The position numbers and the translations under genes were made by a program. DNA of 64,000 nt from Pseudomonas asgharzadehiana (lineage in GTDB: Bacteria > Pseudomonadota > Gammaproteobacteria > Pseudomonadales > Pseudomonadaceae): contig NZ_CP077079.1 in assembly GCF_019139815.1 (NCBI RefSeq), positions 1,860,001-1,924,000 of the forward strand, read 5' to 3'. A model generated the notes under the pieces. The model ran no database searches. It had not been told where the DNA came from and was given only the letters and a program-made list of their open reading frames with translations. Positions 27,186 through 40,383 of the stretch are shown piece by piece. Numbering within the stretch: position 1 is the first letter of the stretch; the number at the start of each line of letters is the position of its first letter.

Positions 27186-28262
27186 ATGCGCGATCGACTG
27201 TTGGCTGCGGAGAAAGTGAAGGCCATCGATTGGCGCGACGGCACGCTGTACCTGCTCGATCAGCGCGCCTTGCCGTCCCGGGAAAGCTGGGTGGCCTGCT
27301 CCACGGCTGACGAAGTGGCTGCAGCCATTCGTTCGATGGTCGTGCGTGGTGCGCCGGCCATTGGGATCAGCGCGGCTTATGGCCTGGTGCTTGCCGCCCG
27401 TGAACGCATCGCAGAGGGCGGTGACTGGCAGGCTGCGTGGGAAGAAGACTACGCACTCCTGGCCGATAGCCGTCCGACGGCATCCAACCTGTTCTGGGCC
27501 CTCAAGCGCATGCGCGACCGCCTGGACCGCATCACAAAACACGCCGACCCGCTGGCGCTGCTCGAAGCCGAAGCGATTGCGATCCACCAAACCGACCGCG
27601 AAGCCAACCTGACCATGGCTCAACTTGGCGTTGAGCTGATCCGCAAGAACCAGGGCAATGCCCAGGCGATCCTCACTCACGGCAATGCCGGCGCCTTGGC
27701 CTGCGGTGGCGTGGGCACGGCTCTGGGGGTGATCCGCGCAGCCTTCCTGGAAGGCATGGTCGAGCAGGTTTACGCCAACGAAACCCGGCCGTGGTTGCAA
27801 GGTTCACGGCTGACCGCCTGGGAGCTGGTGGGAGAGGGTATCCCGGTCATGATCAATGCCGACTCGGCCGGTGCGCATATTCTCAAGTCCAAGGGCGTGA
27901 CCTGGGTGATCGTCGGCGCGGATTGCATCGCGGCCAATGGCGACGTCATCAGCAAGATCGGCACGTATCAACTGGCCGTGTGTGCGATGCACCACGGTGT
28001 GCGCTTTATGGTGGTGGCCGCGAGTTCGACCCTCGACTTGATGATGGCGACCGGCGATGACGTTGCCCTTGAAGAGCGTGATGCGGGCGAGCTGCTGGAA
28101 GTGGCCGGCCAGCGTTTCGCTGCCGATGTGAGCGCCTACAACCCGGTGTTTGACGTGACCCCCGCCGACCTCATTGACGTGATCGTGACCGAAAAAGGCA
28201 TCGTTGAACGGCCCGACACTGCCAAGCTGGCCCAACTGATGTGCCGTAAACGCCTGCATTGA
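27186..28262 (+). CDS. mtnA: Methylthioribose-1-phosphate isomerase
   Basis: A 358-residue enzyme of the eIF-2B-related aldose isomerase family, converting methylthioribose 1-phosphate to methylthioribulose 1-phosphate in the methionine salvage pathway. Signature segments are the N-terminal [30 protein letters not shown] with the catalytic Cys, and the Asp in [21 protein letters not shown]. Length is normal. It precedes gyrA, as in other pseudomonads, and is divergent from the methylthioadenosine deaminase gene, so both MTA salvage steps lie side by side. Confidence 0.95.
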   Translation: MRDRLLAAEKVKAIDWRDGTLYLLDQRALPSRESWVACSTADEVAAAIRSMVVRGAPAIGISAAYGLVLAARERIAEGGDWQAAWEEDYALLADSRPTASNLFWALKRMRDRLDRITKHADPLALLEAEAIAIHQTDREANLTMAQLGVELIRKNQGNAQAILTHGNAGALACGGVGTALGVIRAAFLEGMVEQVYANETRPWLQGSRLTAWELVGEGIPVMINADSAGAHILKSKGVTWVIVGADCIAANGDVISKIGTYQLAVCAMHHGVRFMVVAASSTLDLMMATGDDVALEERDAGELLEVAGQRFAADVSAYNPVFDVTPADLIDVIVTEKGIVERPDTAKLAQLMCRKRLH

Positions 28263-28685
28263 GGGCCGTGGTGTCTGTGAAATGACTATCGGGAGCAAGC
28301 TCCCTCCCACATTTTGACTGTGTTCACCCTTCAAGTGTGGGAGGGGCTTGCCCCCGATTGGCCCTTAAAGTCAATAAAACTCCCGGATCCACCCGCAAAA
28401 AACAGCACCACCCCACCTCTGAGCCTCTCTCGTCCCCCTCAAGCCTGTCATCCGTCAACTTACTATGCTCCATGCGCATCAGGGGGATAGGTGCGTGGCG
28501 GCGATTGTGATAACATCCGGCGGTTTCCAGGGCTGCCCCAAGGGGTGGCCTATAACGCGCAGATCCGTGTCATAACTCGTTGATTTGTCGTAAGTCGTTG
28601 CCAGGCACTCTGTCGGCAGCGGCGAGCTTCGTTCGTCCCATATGGATGTGACGAGGTTTCACCCGAAAAAGGAATCAGGCTTCTC
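28263..28685. other. mtnA-gyrA intergenic region
   Basis: 423 bases without a convincing gene. A REP pair occupies 28287-28360. From about 28500 the sequence leads to gyrA: GATAAC at 28508 and CATAAC at 28571 resemble -10 elements, and an AAAAAGGAAT ribosome site precedes the gyrA ATG. The long stretch suggests more than one gyrA promoter, but none can be fixed by eye. Confidence 0.5.
28287..28360. repeat. REP pair between mtnA and gyrA
   Basis: CTATCGGGAGCAAGCTCCCTCCCAC and, about 25 bases on, the inverse GTGGGAGGGGCTTGCCCCCGAT. Same family as the other REP units in the window. Confidence 0.8.
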
Positions 28686-31340
<2,655 letters not shown>

Positions 31341-31351
31341 GCGGGCACACA

Positions 31352-31386
31352 GGGGGGCGGATGAAGATTCGCCCCCTTGTTGTTTG
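31352..31386 (+). terminator. Rho-independent terminator after gyrA
   Basis: GGGGGCG and CGCCCCC pair around a ten-base loop, followed by TTGTTGTTT. It separates gyrA from the serC run. Confidence 0.8.
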
Positions 31387-31451
31387 TCCCTTATGAAAGT
31401 ATTGAATACCCGTTTATTGCACCACCCCACCAGATCAGAGTGAGATTGGAT

Positions 31452-32537
31452 GTGAGCAAGAGAGCCTATAACTTCTGTGCCGGTCCCGCGGCGCTTCCTG
31501 AAGCAGTCCTGCAGCGTGCGCAGGGTGAACTCCTCGACTGGCATGGAAAAGGCCTCTCCGTGATGGAAATGAGCCATCGCAGCGATGAGTTCGTGTCCAT
31601 TGCCACCAAGGCCGAGCAGGATCTGCGCGACTTGCTGGACATCCCATCGAACTACAAAGTGCTGTTCCTGCAAGGCGGCGCCAGCCAGCAGTTCGCGCAA
31701 ATCCCGCTGAATCTGTTGCCGGAAGGCGGCACCGCCGACTATATCGACACCGGTATCTGGGGCCAGAAGGCCATCGAAGAAGCTTCGCGCTACGGGCATG
31801 TCAACGTGGCAGGCACCGCCAAGCCCTACGACTACTTCGCCATTCCCGGTCAGAACGAGTGGAAGCTATCGAAGGACGCGGCCTACGTGCACTACGTTGC
31901 GAACGAAACCATCGGTGGCCTGGAGTTCGACTGGGTGCCGCAAGTGGGGGACGTGCCGCTGGTGTGCGACATGTCCTCGGACATCCTTTCGCGCCCGATC
32001 GACGTCTCCAAGTACGGCATGATCTATGCCGGCGCGCAGAAGAACATCGGCCCTAGCGGCATCCTGGTCAATATCATCCGCGAAGACCTGCTGGGCCGCG
32101 CGCGCTCGCTGTGCCCGACCATGCTCAACTACAAGGTCGCGGCCGATAACGGCTCGATGTACAACACGCCGCCGGCGTTCGCCTGGTACCTGTCGGGCCT
32201 GGTGTTCGAATGGCTCAAGGAGCAGGGCGGCGTGGCGGCCATGGGCAAGCTCAACGAAGAGAAAAAGCGCGTCCTGTACGACTTTATCGACGCCAGCGGC
32301 CTGTACAGCAACCCGATCAACCTCACCGACCGCTCATGGATGAACGTACCGTTCCGCCTGGCGGACGACCGCCTGGACAAGCCGTTCCTGGCCGGCGCCG
32401 ACGAGCGCGGCCTGCTGAACCTCAAGGGCCACCGCTCGGTGGGCGGCATGCGTGCCTCCATCTATAACGCCGTCGACATTCACGCGATCAACGCGCTGGT
32501 TGCCTACATGGCAGAGTTCGAAAAGGAACACGGCTAA
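31452..32537 (+). CDS. serC: Phosphoserine aminotransferase
   Basis: A 361-residue class V aminotransferase for serine and pyridoxal phosphate synthesis. The substrate loop GGASQQF and the PLP lysine in MIYAGAQKNIGPSG are present, and the N-terminus SKRAYNFCAGPAALPE is characteristic. The start is GTG at 31452, giving the usual family length; the longer open frame has no homology. Its last base is the first base of pheA (TAATG), the start of a tightly packed run for serine and aromatic amino acid synthesis. Confidence 0.95.
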   Translation: MSKRAYNFCAGPAALPEAVLQRAQGELLDWHGKGLSVMEMSHRSDEFVSIATKAEQDLRDLLDIPSNYKVLFLQGGASQQFAQIPLNLLPEGGTADYIDTGIWGQKAIEEASRYGHVNVAGTAKPYDYFAIPGQNEWKLSKDAAYVHYVANETIGGLEFDWVPQVGDVPLVCDMSSDILSRPIDVSKYGMIYAGAQKNIGPSGILVNIIREDLLGRARSLCPTMLNYKVAADNGSMYNTPPAFAWYLSGLVFEWLKEQGGVAAMGKLNEEKKRVLYDFIDASGLYSNPINLTDRSWMNVPFRLADDRLDKPFLAGADERGLLNLKGHRSVGGMRASIYNAVDIHAINALVAYMAEFEKEHG

Positions 32538-33631
32538 TGTCTGAACAAGAGCTCAAGGCCCTGCGCGTGCGCATTGACAGCCTGGACGAGAAAGTCCTGG
32601 AACTGATCAGTGAGCGCGCGCGCTGCGCCCAGGAAGTGGCGCGGGTGAAGATGGCGTCCCTGGCGGAAGGTGAGGTGCCGGTGTTCTACCGTCCCGAGCG
32701 TGAAGCCCAGGTACTCAAGCGGGTGATGGAGCGCAACAAGGGGCCGTTGGGCAACGAAGAAATGGCGCGGTTGTTCCGTGAAATCATGTCTTCGTGCCTG
32801 GCCCTGGAACAGCCGCTCAAGGTCGCCTACCTCGGGCCCGAGGGCACATTCACCCAGGCGGCGGCCATGAAGCACTTCGGCCACGCGGTGATCAGCAAGC
32901 CGATGGCAGCCATCGACGAAGTGTTCCGTGAAGTGGCGGCCGGCGCGGTGAATTTTGGCGTAGTGCCGGTGGAAAACTCCACCGAAGGCGCGGTCAACCA
33001 CACGCTGGACAGCCTCCTCGAGCACGACATGGTGATCTGTGGGGAAGTCGAGTTGCGTATCCACCATCACTTGTTGGTGGGGGAGAACACCAAGACCGAC
33101 AGCATCAGTCGTATCTATTCCCATGCCCAATCCCTGGCTCAGTGCCGCAAGTGGCTGGACGCCCATTATCCGAATGTCGAGCGGGTGGCGGTGTCCAGCA
33201 ATGCCGAAGCGGCCAAGCGGGTCAAGGGTGAGTGGAATTCGGCGGCGATCGCCGGTGATATGGCGGCGGGCCTTTACGGGCTGACGCGCCTGGCCGAGAA
33301 AATCGAGGACCGCCCGGACAACTCCACGCGTTTCCTGATGATCGGCAGCCAGGAAGTGCCGCCGACCGGCGATGACAAGACGTCGATCATTGTCTCCATG
33401 AGCAACAAGCCCGGCGCGTTGCATGAGTTGCTGGTGCCATTCCACGACAACGGGATTGACCTGACACGCATCGAGACGCGGCCTTCGCGCAGCGGTAAAT
33501 GGACCTACGTGTTCTTTATTGATTTCATCGGCCATCACCGCGACCCGCTGGTCAAGGGCGTGCTGGAGAAAATAAGTCAGGAAGCCGTGGCGCTCAAGGT
33601 GCTCGGTTCTTACCCGAAAGCGGTTTTGTGA
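32537..33631 (+). CDS. pheA: Bifunctional chorismate mutase/prephenate dehydratase (P-protein)
   Basis: A 364-residue three-domain enzyme of phenylalanine synthesis. The AroQ chorismate mutase spans residues about 1-90 (LRVRIDSLDEKVLELISERARCAQEVARVK). The prephenate dehydratase domain follows (YLGPEGTFTQAAA; VPVENSTEGAVNHTLD; the catalytic NSTRFL). An ACT regulatory domain ends it (KPGALHELLVPF; ETRPSRSGKWTYVFFID), containing the GAL and ESRP-like phenylalanine-binding motifs. Feedback inhibition by phenylalanine is expected. It starts on the last base of serC and is nine bases before hisC. Confidence 0.97.
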   Translation: MSEQELKALRVRIDSLDEKVLELISERARCAQEVARVKMASLAEGEVPVFYRPEREAQVLKRVMERNKGPLGNEEMARLFREIMSSCLALEQPLKVAYLGPEGTFTQAAAMKHFGHAVISKPMAAIDEVFREVAAGAVNFGVVPVENSTEGAVNHTLDSLLEHDMVICGEVELRIHHHLLVGENTKTDSISRIYSHAQSLAQCRKWLDAHYPNVERVAVSSNAEAAKRVKGEWNSAAIAGDMAAGLYGLTRLAEKIEDRPDNSTRFLMIGSQEVPPTGDDKTSIIVSMSNKPGALHELLVPFHDNGIDLTRIETRPSRSGKWTYVFFIDFIGHHRDPLVKGVLEKISQEAVALKVLGSYPKAVL

Positions 33632-33640
33632 GGCGTTAAC

Positions 33641-34753
33641 ATGAGTGGCAACTTCCTCGCCCTGGCTCAGCCGGGCGTGCAACAACTGTCGCCTTACGTA
33701 CCGGGCAAGCCTGTGGACGAGCTGGCGCGTGAGTTGAACCTGGATCCTTCAAAGATCGTCAAGCTAGCCAGCAATGAGAACCCGCTCGGCCCGAGCCCCA
33801 AGGTGTTGGTGGCGATTCGTGAAGAGCTGGCCGAGCTGACCCGCTACCCGGACGGCAATGGTTTTGCTCTTAAATCGCTGCTGGCGCAAAAGTGTCGTGT
33901 CGAGCTGAACCAGGTGACCCTGGGTAACGGCTCCAACGACATCCTCGAGCTGGTCGGCCGTGCCTACCTGGCGCCGGGCCTGAATGCGGTGTTCAGCGAG
34001 CACGCGTTTGCGGTTTATCCGATCGTCACCCAGGCCGTTGGCGCTCAAGCCCGCGTGATTCCTGCCAAAGACTGGGGCCACGATCTGCCCGCGATGCTGG
34101 CGGCCATCGATGCCCAGACGCGCGTAGTGTTTATCGCCAACCCGAACAACCCGACCGGTACCTGGTTTGATGCAGCGGCGCTGAATGAATTCCTGCAAGA
34201 CGTGCCGGAGCATGTGCTGGTGGTGCTGGATGAGGCCTACATCGAGTACGCCGAAGGCAGCGACCTGCCGGATGGGCTGGACTTCCTGGCGGCCTACCCG
34301 AACCTGCTGGTGTCGCGCACCTTCTCCAAGGCCTATGGCCTGGCGTCGTTGCGCGTTGGTTATGGTTTGTCCACGGCGGTGGTGGCTGATGTGCTGAACC
34401 GCGTGCGCCAACCGTTCAACGTCAACAGCCTGGCCCTGACGGCGGCGTGTGCGGCGTTGAAAGATGCCGAGTACCTGGCAGAAGGTCGACGCATTAATGA
34501 AAGCGGCATGTTGCAGTTGCAGGATGGCTTCCGTGATTTGGGCCTGGGCTGGATTCCGTCCAAGGGCAACTTCATTTGCGTCGACCTCGGCCAGGTGGCG
34601 GCCCCGGTGTTCCAGGGGCTGTTGCGTGAAGGCGTGATCGTGCGTCCGGTGGCCAACTACGGTATGCCGAACCACCTGCGCATCACCATCGGTTTGCCGG
34701 CTGAAAACAGCCGCTTCCTGGAGGCGCTGGCCAAGGTTCTGGCTCGTGGTTGA
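33641..34753 (+). CDS. hisC: Histidinol-phosphate/aromatic aminotransferase
   Basis: A 370-residue fold-type I aminotransferase. The PLP lysine is in RTFSKAYGLASLRVGY, with LASNENPLGPSP at the N-terminus and PNNPTGTW, as in HisC. Its position between pheA and tyrA/aroA suggests it also transaminates aromatic keto acids, as known for the HisC2-type enzyme of pseudomonads; a second hisC usually lies in the histidine operon. It overlaps the next gene's GTG start by eight bases. Confidence 0.9.
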   Translation: MSGNFLALAQPGVQQLSPYVPGKPVDELARELNLDPSKIVKLASNENPLGPSPKVLVAIREELAELTRYPDGNGFALKSLLAQKCRVELNQVTLGNGSNDILELVGRAYLAPGLNAVFSEHAFAVYPIVTQAVGAQARVIPAKDWGHDLPAMLAAIDAQTRVVFIANPNNPTGTWFDAAALNEFLQDVPEHVLVVLDEAYIEYAEGSDLPDGLDFLAAYPNLLVSRTFSKAYGLASLRVGYGLSTAVVADVLNRVRQPFNVNSLALTAACAALKDAEYLAEGRRINESGMLQLQDGFRDLGLGWIPSKGNFICVDLGQVAAPVFQGLLREGVIVRPVANYGMPNHLRITIGLPAENSRFLEALAKVLARG

Positions 34754-36992
34754 TGTCACTGCATTGCAACCTGTTGTGCCTATGATCGGTCGCCTGGTGG
34801 TGGTCGGCCTGGGGTTGATCGGCGGCTCCTTCGCCAAAGGCCTACGCGAAAGCGGGCTATGCGGCGAAGTGGTCGGTGTGGACCTGGACCCGCAATCGCG
34901 CAAGCTGGCCGTTGAGTTGGGGGTGGTGGATCGGTGTGAGGCCGACCTGGCGTTCGCATGCCAGGGCGCCGACGTGATCCAGCTCGCCGTGCCGATCCTG
35001 GCCATGGAAAAACTGTTGGCGTTGCTGGCCGGCATGGAGTTGGGCGGCGCGATTCTCACGGATGTCGGCAGTGCCAAGGGCAATGTGGTGCGCGCCGCGC
35101 AACTGGCCTTTGGCGGCATGCCTGCGCGCTTTGTGCCGGGCCATCCGATTGCAGGCTCCGAGCAGAGCGGGGTGGAGGCGTCCAATGCGCAGTTGTTCCG
35201 TCGGCATAAAGTGATCCTCACGCCGTTGGCGCAAACCGATCCGGCCGCGTTGGCGGTGGTAGATCGTCTCTGGCGTGAGCTGGGAGCGGATGTCGAGCAT
35301 ATGCAGGTCGAGCGTCATGACGAGGTCTTGGCTGCGACCAGCCATCTGCCGCATTTGCTGGCGTTCGGCCTGGTGGATTCTTTGGCCAAGCGCAACGAGA
35401 ACCTGGATATTTTCCGTTACGCCGCCGGTGGCTTTCGCGACTTTACGCGGATTGCCGGCAGTGATCCGGTGATGTGGCACGACATCTTCCTCGCCAATCG
35501 CGAAGCGGTGTTGCGCACTCTGGACACTTTTCGCAGTGACCTCGACGCTTTGCGCGACGCGGTCGATGCGGGGGACGGCCATCAATTATTGGGCGTGTTT
35601 ACGCGTGCACGAGTGGCGCGAGAGCACTTCAGCAAGATCCTGGCGCGCCGGGCCTATATGGAAACAGCTGTGAATGCCGATGAGCTGACCTTCATCGCCA
35701 ACCCGGGCGGTCGCTTGAGCGGGCGTATCCGCGTGCCGGGCGACAAGTCGATCTCCCATCGGTCGATCATGCTGGGTTCGTTGGCTGAAGGCGTGACCGA
35801 AGTCGAAGGTTTCCTTGAAGGTGAAGATGCCTTGGCCACCTTGCAGGCGTTTCGCGACATGGGGGTGGTCATCGAGGGCCCGCACCATGGGCGCGTGACC
35901 ATTCATGGCGTGGGTTTGCATGGTTTGAAGGCTGCACCGGGGCCGATTTATCTGGGGAACTCCGGTACGTCCATGCGCTTGTTGGCCGGGTTGCTGGCGG
36001 CGCAAAGTTTCGACAGCGTGTTGACGGGCGACGCGTCGCTGTCCAAGCGCCCGATGAATCGCGTGGCCAAGCCCTTGCGGGAAATGGGGGCGTTGATCGA
36101 GACAGGCCCGCAAGGATGTCCGCCGCTGACCATCCGTGGTGGGCAATCGTTGAAAGGCATGAATTATGCGCTGCCGATGGCCAGTGCTCAGGTCAAGTCC
36201 TGTCTGTTGCTTGCCGGGTTGTACGCCAAAGGCGTCACCGCGGTGACGGAGCCTGCGCCGACCCGCGACCATACTGAGCGCATGTTGCGCGGGTTTGGTT
36301 ATCCGGTGGCAGTGCCGGGCGCTACCGTATCGCTGGAATCGGGCCATTTACTGACAGCGACCCACATTGAAGTGCCGGGGGATATTTCTTCAGCGGCGTT
36401 CTTCCTGGTGGCCGCTTCGATTGCCGAAGGCTCCGAGTTGTTGCTGGAGCACGTGGGAATCAATCCGACCCGAACCGGTGTGATCGATATCCTGCGGTTG
36501 ATGGGTGCCGATATCACCCTGGAAAACCCACGCGAAGTGGGTGGCGAGCCGGTTGCTGACCTGCGTGTACGTGCGGCTGCGCTGAAGGGTATCGAGATTC
36601 CTCAAGCGCTGGTGCCGTTGGCTATCGATGAGTTTCCAGTGCTGTTTGTGGCGGCGGCCTGCGCTGAGGGCCGGACCGTTTTGTGTGGCGCTGAAGAGTT
36701 GCGCGTGAAGGAGTCCGACCGAATCCAGGTGATGGCCGACGGTCTGCTGGCGCTGGGGGTGAAGTGTGAACCGACCCCTGATGGGATTATCATTGACGGC
36801 GGCCCGATAGGCGGCGGTGATGTACACGCCCACGGCGATCACCGCATTGCCATGGCGTTCAGCGTCGCTTCCCTGCGGGCAACGGCGCCGATTCGTATCC
36901 ATGACTGCGCCAATGTTGCTACGTCTTTTCCGAACTTTCTTACACTGTGTGCCCATGTCGGCATGCGTGTTGCCCAAGAGGCTCAATTGTGA
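34746..36992 (+). CDS. tyrA-aroA: Fused prephenate dehydrogenase / EPSP synthase (TyrA-AroA)
   Basis: A 748-residue fusion. Residues about 10-300 are cyclohexadienyl/prephenate dehydrogenase ([13 protein letters not shown] cofactor loop; [14 protein letters not shown]), and about 315-745 are 5-enolpyruvylshikimate-3-phosphate synthase. The AroA half carries [18 protein letters not shown] and NPTR, the set that defines class II EPSP synthases. The fusion is standard in Pseudomonas and couples tyrosine synthesis with the sixth shikimate step. The GTG at 34746 overlaps hisC; an ATG at 34782 is an alternative. Its stop overlaps the GTG start of cmk. Confidence 0.95.
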   Translation: MVDVTALQPVVPMIGRLVVVGLGLIGGSFAKGLRESGLCGEVVGVDLDPQSRKLAVELGVVDRCEADLAFACQGADVIQLAVPILAMEKLLALLAGMELGGAILTDVGSAKGNVVRAAQLAFGGMPARFVPGHPIAGSEQSGVEASNAQLFRRHKVILTPLAQTDPAALAVVDRLWRELGADVEHMQVERHDEVLAATSHLPHLLAFGLVDSLAKRNENLDIFRYAAGGFRDFTRIAGSDPVMWHDIFLANREAVLRTLDTFRSDLDALRDAVDAGDGHQLLGVFTRARVAREHFSKILARRAYMETAVNADELTFIANPGGRLSGRIRVPGDKSISHRSIMLGSLAEGVTEVEGFLEGEDALATLQAFRDMGVVIEGPHHGRVTIHGVGLHGLKAAPGPIYLGNSGTSMRLLAGLLAAQSFDSVLTGDASLSKRPMNRVAKPLREMGALIETGPQGCPPLTIRGGQSLKGMNYALPMASAQVKSCLLLAGLYAKGVTAVTEPAPTRDHTERMLRGFGYPVAVPGATVSLESGHLLTATHIEVPGDISSAAFFLVAASIAEGSELLLEHVGINPTRTGVIDILRLMGADITLENPREVGGEPVADLRVRAAALKGIEIPQALVPLAIDEFPVLFVAAACAEGRTVLCGAEELRVKESDRIQVMADGLLALGVKCEPTPDGIIIDGGPIGGGDVHAHGDHRIAMAFSVASLRATAPIRIHDCANVATSFPNFLTLCAHVGMRVAQEAQL

Positions 36993-37678
36993 ATATCAAA
37001 GCTCCGGTGATTACCATCGACGGGCCAAGCGGCTCGGGCAAAGGCACGATCGCCGGCATCCTGGCCAAGCGCCTGGGCTGGTGCCTGCTGGATTCCGGCG
37101 CGCTCTATCGCCTGCTGGCATTTGCCGCACGCAACCATGGCGTCGACCTGACCAACGAAGAGTCTCTGAAGCTACTGGCGGCGCACCTTGATGTGCAGTT
37201 CGTCGGGGCGACGGAAGGCCATCCCCAGCGCATCATCCTCGAAGGTGATGATGTGACCGATGATCTGCGCAACGAGCAGGTCGGCTCCTGGGCGTCCCAG
37301 GTTGCCGCGCTGCCGGCGGTGCGTGATGCGCTGCTGCAGCGTCAGCGGGCTTTTCAGGAACCACCGGGCCTGGTGGCCGACGGTCGCGACATGGGCACGG
37401 TGGTATTTCCCGAGGCGCCGCTGAAGATTTTCCTGACAGCCAGCGCCGAGGAACGGGCTCGCCGCCGCTACTTGCAGTTGAAGGACAAAGTCGATGGTGT
37501 TAGTCTGTCGAGTCTGCTAGATGAGATCCGTGCACGCGATGAGCGTGATACCCAGCGCGCAGTAGCCCCGCTAAAGCCGGCGGCTGATGCCATCCAGCTG
37601 GATTCCACGGAGCTGTCCATCGAGCAGGTGCTGGAACGCATCTTGAGCGAAATCGCCATTCGCGATATCGCCGGGTGA
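36989..37678 (+). CDS. cmk: Cytidylate kinase
   Basis: A 229-residue P-loop NMP kinase converting (d)CMP to (d)CDP. The P-loop is in [12 protein letters not shown] near the N-terminus, with the LLDSGALYR substrate loop and [10 protein letters not shown], whose Arg-Asp contacts CMP. The GTG start at 36989 shares bases with the stop of tyrA/aroA (GTGA) and gives the normal length. A terminator separates it from rpsA, although the order cmk-rpsA-ihfB is widely conserved. Confidence 0.96.
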   Translation: MNIKAPVITIDGPSGSGKGTIAGILAKRLGWCLLDSGALYRLLAFAARNHGVDLTNEESLKLLAAHLDVQFVGATEGHPQRIILEGDDVTDDLRNEQVGSWASQVAALPAVRDALLQRQRAFQEPPGLVADGRDMGTVVFPEAPLKIFLTASAEERARRRYLQLKDKVDGVSLSSLLDEIRARDERDTQRAVAPLKPAADAIQLDSTELSIEQVLERILSEIAIRDIAG

Positions 37679-37680
37679 TC

Positions 37681-37727
37681 AAGAAGGCCGCAGGGGACCA
37701 GTCATAGTCCTGCGGTGGCTTCTTTTA
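37681..37727 (+). terminator. Terminator between cmk and rpsA
   Basis: AAGAAGGCCGCAGG pairs, with a small mismatch, with CCTGCGGTGGCTTCTT and is followed by TTTT. Part of the transcription reaching rpsA from upstream genes should stop here. Confidence 0.7.
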
Positions 37728-37738
37728 ACTGAAACTGA

Positions 37739-37798
37739 CCCACACCGTCTGGGGTGTGGAGATGGGCGTATTCTTCGCCCTTATCAACAGGAATTAAA
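37739..37798 (+). promoter_or_regulatory. rpsA mRNA leader with two hairpins
   Basis: Between the cmk terminator and the rpsA start lie two stems: CCACACC/GGTGTGG (37740-37759) and GGGCG/CGCCC (37765-37781), then AGGA before the ATG. In gammaproteobacteria S1 represses translation of its own mRNA through a structured leader, and this segment has the right place and form. This reading is inference from position. Confidence 0.45.
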
Positions 37799-39484
37799 AT
37801 GAGCGAAAGCTTTGCGGAACTCTTTGAAGAAAGCCTAAAAACCCTGAACCTTCAGGCAGGCTCCATCATCACCGGTGTTATCGTTGATATCGATTACCAA
37901 GCTCGCTGGGTAACCGTTCACGCTGGTCTGAAGTCTGAAGCTCTGATCCCGCTGGAACAGTTCTACAACGATGCTGGCGATCTGACAATCAATGTCGGTG
38001 ACGAAGTTCACGTTGCTCTGGACTCGGTTGAAGACGGTTTCGGTGAAACCAAGCTGTCCCGTGAAAAAGCCAAGCGCGCTGAATGCTGGATTGTTCTCGA
38101 AGCAGCCTTCGCAGCTGAAGAAGTGGTCAAGGGCGTTATCAACGGTAAGGTTAAAGGCGGCTTCACTGTCGACGTTAACGGCATCCGTGCGTTCCTGCCA
38201 GGTTCTTTGGTCGATGTTCGTCCAGTGCGCGACACCACGCACCTGGAAGGCAAGGAACTCGAATTCAAGGTCATCAAACTCGACCAGAAGCGCAACAACG
38301 TTGTCGTTTCCCGTCGCAGCGTCCTGGAAGCAGAAAACTCCGCCGAGCGTGAAGCTCTGCTGGAATCCCTGCAGGAAGGCCAACAAGTCAAAGGTATCGT
38401 CAAGAACCTCACCGATTACGGCGCATTCGTCGATCTGGGTGGCGTCGATGGCCTGCTGCACATTACCGACATGGCTTGGAAGCGTATCAAGCATCCTTCC
38501 GAAATCGTCAACGTTGGCGACGAGATCGATGTCAAGGTTCTGAAATACGATCGCGAACGCAACCGTGTTTCCCTGGGCCTGAAGCAACTGGGTGAAGATC
38601 CATGGGTTGCTATCAAAGCCCGTTATCCAGAAAGCACTCGCGTTACCGCGCGTGTAACCAACCTGACCGACTACGGCTGCTTCGCTGAGCTGGAAGAAGG
38701 CGTGGAAGGCCTGGTACACGTTTCCGAAATGGACTGGACCAACAAGAACATCCACCCTTCGAAAGTCGTACAAGTCGGCGACGAAGTGGAAGTTATGGTT
38801 CTGGACATCGACGAAGAGCGTCGTCGTATCTCCCTGGGCATCAAGCAGTGCAAATCTAACCCATGGGAAGATTTCTCTGGCCAGTTCAACAAGGGCGATA
38901 AAATCTCCGGCACCATCAAGTCGATCACCGATTTCGGTATCTTCATTGGTCTGGACGGCGGCATCGACGGCCTGGTTCACCTGTCCGACATCTCCTGGAA
39001 CGAAGTTGGCGAAGAAGCTGTTCGTCGTTTCAAGAAGGGCGACGAGCTGGACACCGTTATCCTGTCGGTTGACCCAGAGCGCGAGCGCATCTCCCTGGGC
39101 ATCAAGCAACTGGAAAGCGATCCGTTCTCCGAGTACGTTCAAGAGAACGACAAGGGCGCCATCGTTAAAGGCACTGTGAAAGAAGTTGACGCTAAAGGCG
39201 CCATCATCGTTCTGGCCGACGATATCGAAGCGACTCTGAAAGCCTCCGAAATCAGCCGTGACCGCGTTGAAGACGCGCGCAACGTTCTGAAAGAAGGTCA
39301 GGAAGTAGAAGCCAAGATCATCAGCGTTGACCGCAAGAGCCGTGTAATCCAGCTCTCCATCAAGTCCAAAGACGAAGTGGAAGAGAAAGAAGCAATCCAG
39401 AGCCTGAAATCGGCTCCGGAAGCTGCACAAGGCGAGACCACTATGGCCTCCCTGCTGCGCGAAGCTATGGCTAAGCAGAACTAA
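37799..39484 (+). CDS. rpsA: 30S ribosomal protein S1
   Basis: A 561-residue protein with six S1 RNA-binding repeats (for example [64 protein letters not shown]), the first two degenerate and serving ribosome binding. It unfolds and recruits mRNA on the 30S subunit and often autoregulates. AGGA precedes the ATG at 37799. Codon use is strongly biased toward preferred codons, as for a highly expressed gene. Confidence 0.98.
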   Translation: MSESFAELFEESLKTLNLQAGSIITGVIVDIDYQARWVTVHAGLKSEALIPLEQFYNDAGDLTINVGDEVHVALDSVEDGFGETKLSREKAKRAECWIVLEAAFAAEEVVKGVINGKVKGGFTVDVNGIRAFLPGSLVDVRPVRDTTHLEGKELEFKVIKLDQKRNNVVVSRRSVLEAENSAEREALLESLQEGQQVKGIVKNLTDYGAFVDLGGVDGLLHITDMAWKRIKHPSEIVNVGDEIDVKVLKYDRERNRVSLGLKQLGEDPWVAIKARYPESTRVTARVTNLTDYGCFAELEEGVEGLVHVSEMDWTNKNIHPSKVVQVGDEVEVMVLDIDEERRRISLGIKQCKSNPWEDFSGQFNKGDKISGTIKSITDFGIFIGLDGGIDGLVHLSDISWNEVGEEAVRRFKKGDELDTVILSVDPERERISLGIKQLESDPFSEYVQENDKGAIVKGTVKEVDAKGAIIVLADDIEATLKASEISRDRVEDARNVLKEGQEVEAKIISVDRKSRVIQLSIKSKDEVEEKEAIQSLKSAPEAAQGETTMASLLREAMAKQN

Positions 39485-39499
39485 GTTCTGTAAGGCTGT

Positions 39500-39528
39500 A
39501 AAAAGGGCGACTTCGGTCGCCCTTTTTT
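39500..39528 (+). terminator. Terminator after rpsA
   Basis: AAAAAGGGCGAC pairs with GTCGCCCTTTTTT around TTCG, a very stable tetraloop. A textbook intrinsic terminator. Confidence 0.92.
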
Positions 39529-39646
39529 GTGCCTGCAATTTGTTGAATCAACAAGCGAGAACCAAGGCATTTAGCTCGGGGTCAGAACTGACTATAGTCT
39601 TGGTAAAAGCGTTACCCGTTTTGTTGTTGTTTTAATAAGGATTTCA

Positions 39647-39931
39647 ATGAACAAGCTTATCGTAATATTCGCAGTGGTAATGCTTGCAGGCTGCTCAGTC
39701 ACCAGCGCCAAAACTCACGCCAGGCGCGGCGTCAGCGGCATAGAGGTCGACTGCTCCGGTCTTGGCAACGGCTGGGATAAGTGCGAGAGGCGCGCCGCTC
39801 GTGAATGCAAGATGCAGGGCTATAAGGTCATCACTCGATCCAGCGACGCCAAGGATGAGGAGGGCGACTACCTGTTCGGCTGGAACCCCGCCGGCGCGGT
39901 TACTCGCAAGATGCTCGTCATATGCAATTGA
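39647..39931 (+). CDS. Small lipoprotein of unknown function
   Basis: A 94-residue protein with a lipoprotein signal (hydrophobic residues 4-14, lipobox LAGC with Cys16). The mature part has Cys in VDCSGLGNGWDKCERRAARECKMQGY and a C-terminal Cys, which may form disulfides. TAAGGA precedes the ATG. The pattern DCSGxGxxWxxCxxxAxxxC recurs in small pseudomonad envelope proteins, but I do not know a function. It stands alone between rpsA and ihfB. Confidence 0.72.
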   Translation: MNKLIVIFAVVMLAGCSVTSAKTHARRGVSGIEVDCSGLGNGWDKCERRAARECKMQGYKVITRSSDAKDEEGDYLFGWNPAGAVTRKMLVICN

Positions 39932-40062
39932 GAGGTTTTGTGTTCTATTCAGGTGTTTATTTAACCAGCAGATAAGTTTATGCATGGGCTGTTCAAATTC
40001 ATCAAGTCATGCTAAAACCTTCGAAGCGCTTTTCCTAGCTGCTTGAAAAAGAAGGGAAAAAT

Positions 40063-40359
40063 ATGACGAAGTCGGAGTTGATCGAACGAATTGTCACCCA
40101 TCAAGGGCTGCTCTCATCCAAGGATGTGGAGTTGGCTATTAAGACCATGCTTGAGCAAATGTCCCAGTGCCTGGCTACCGGGGATCGGATTGAGATCCGT
40201 GGATTTGGGAGTTTTTCGCTGCACTATCGTGCGCCACGGGTAGGGCGCAATCCTAAGACTGGGCAGTCGGTAAGTCTGGATGGGAAATTTGTGCCTCATT
40301 TCAAGCCGGGGAAGGAACTGCGGGATCGGGTGAATGAAGATGAGGAAGAAGGCGTCTGA
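40063..40359 (+). CDS. ihfB: Integration host factor subunit beta
   Basis: A 98-residue DNA-bending protein of the HU/IHF family, forming a heterodimer with IhfA. The GRNPKTG arm that enters the minor groove, the preceding [12 protein letters not shown] and the [11 protein letters not shown] end are all present. The acidic C-terminal tail is usual in Pseudomonas IhfB. It stands in the conserved order rpsA-ihfB-lapA, which borders the O-antigen locus in pseudomonads. Confidence 0.96.
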   Translation: MTKSELIERIVTHQGLLSSKDVELAIKTMLEQMSQCLATGDRIEIRGFGSFSLHYRAPRVGRNPKTGQSVSLDGKFVPHFKPGKELRDRVNEDEEEGV

Positions 40360-40383
40360 GTGGCGTTAGGGTGGGAGTAAGTC

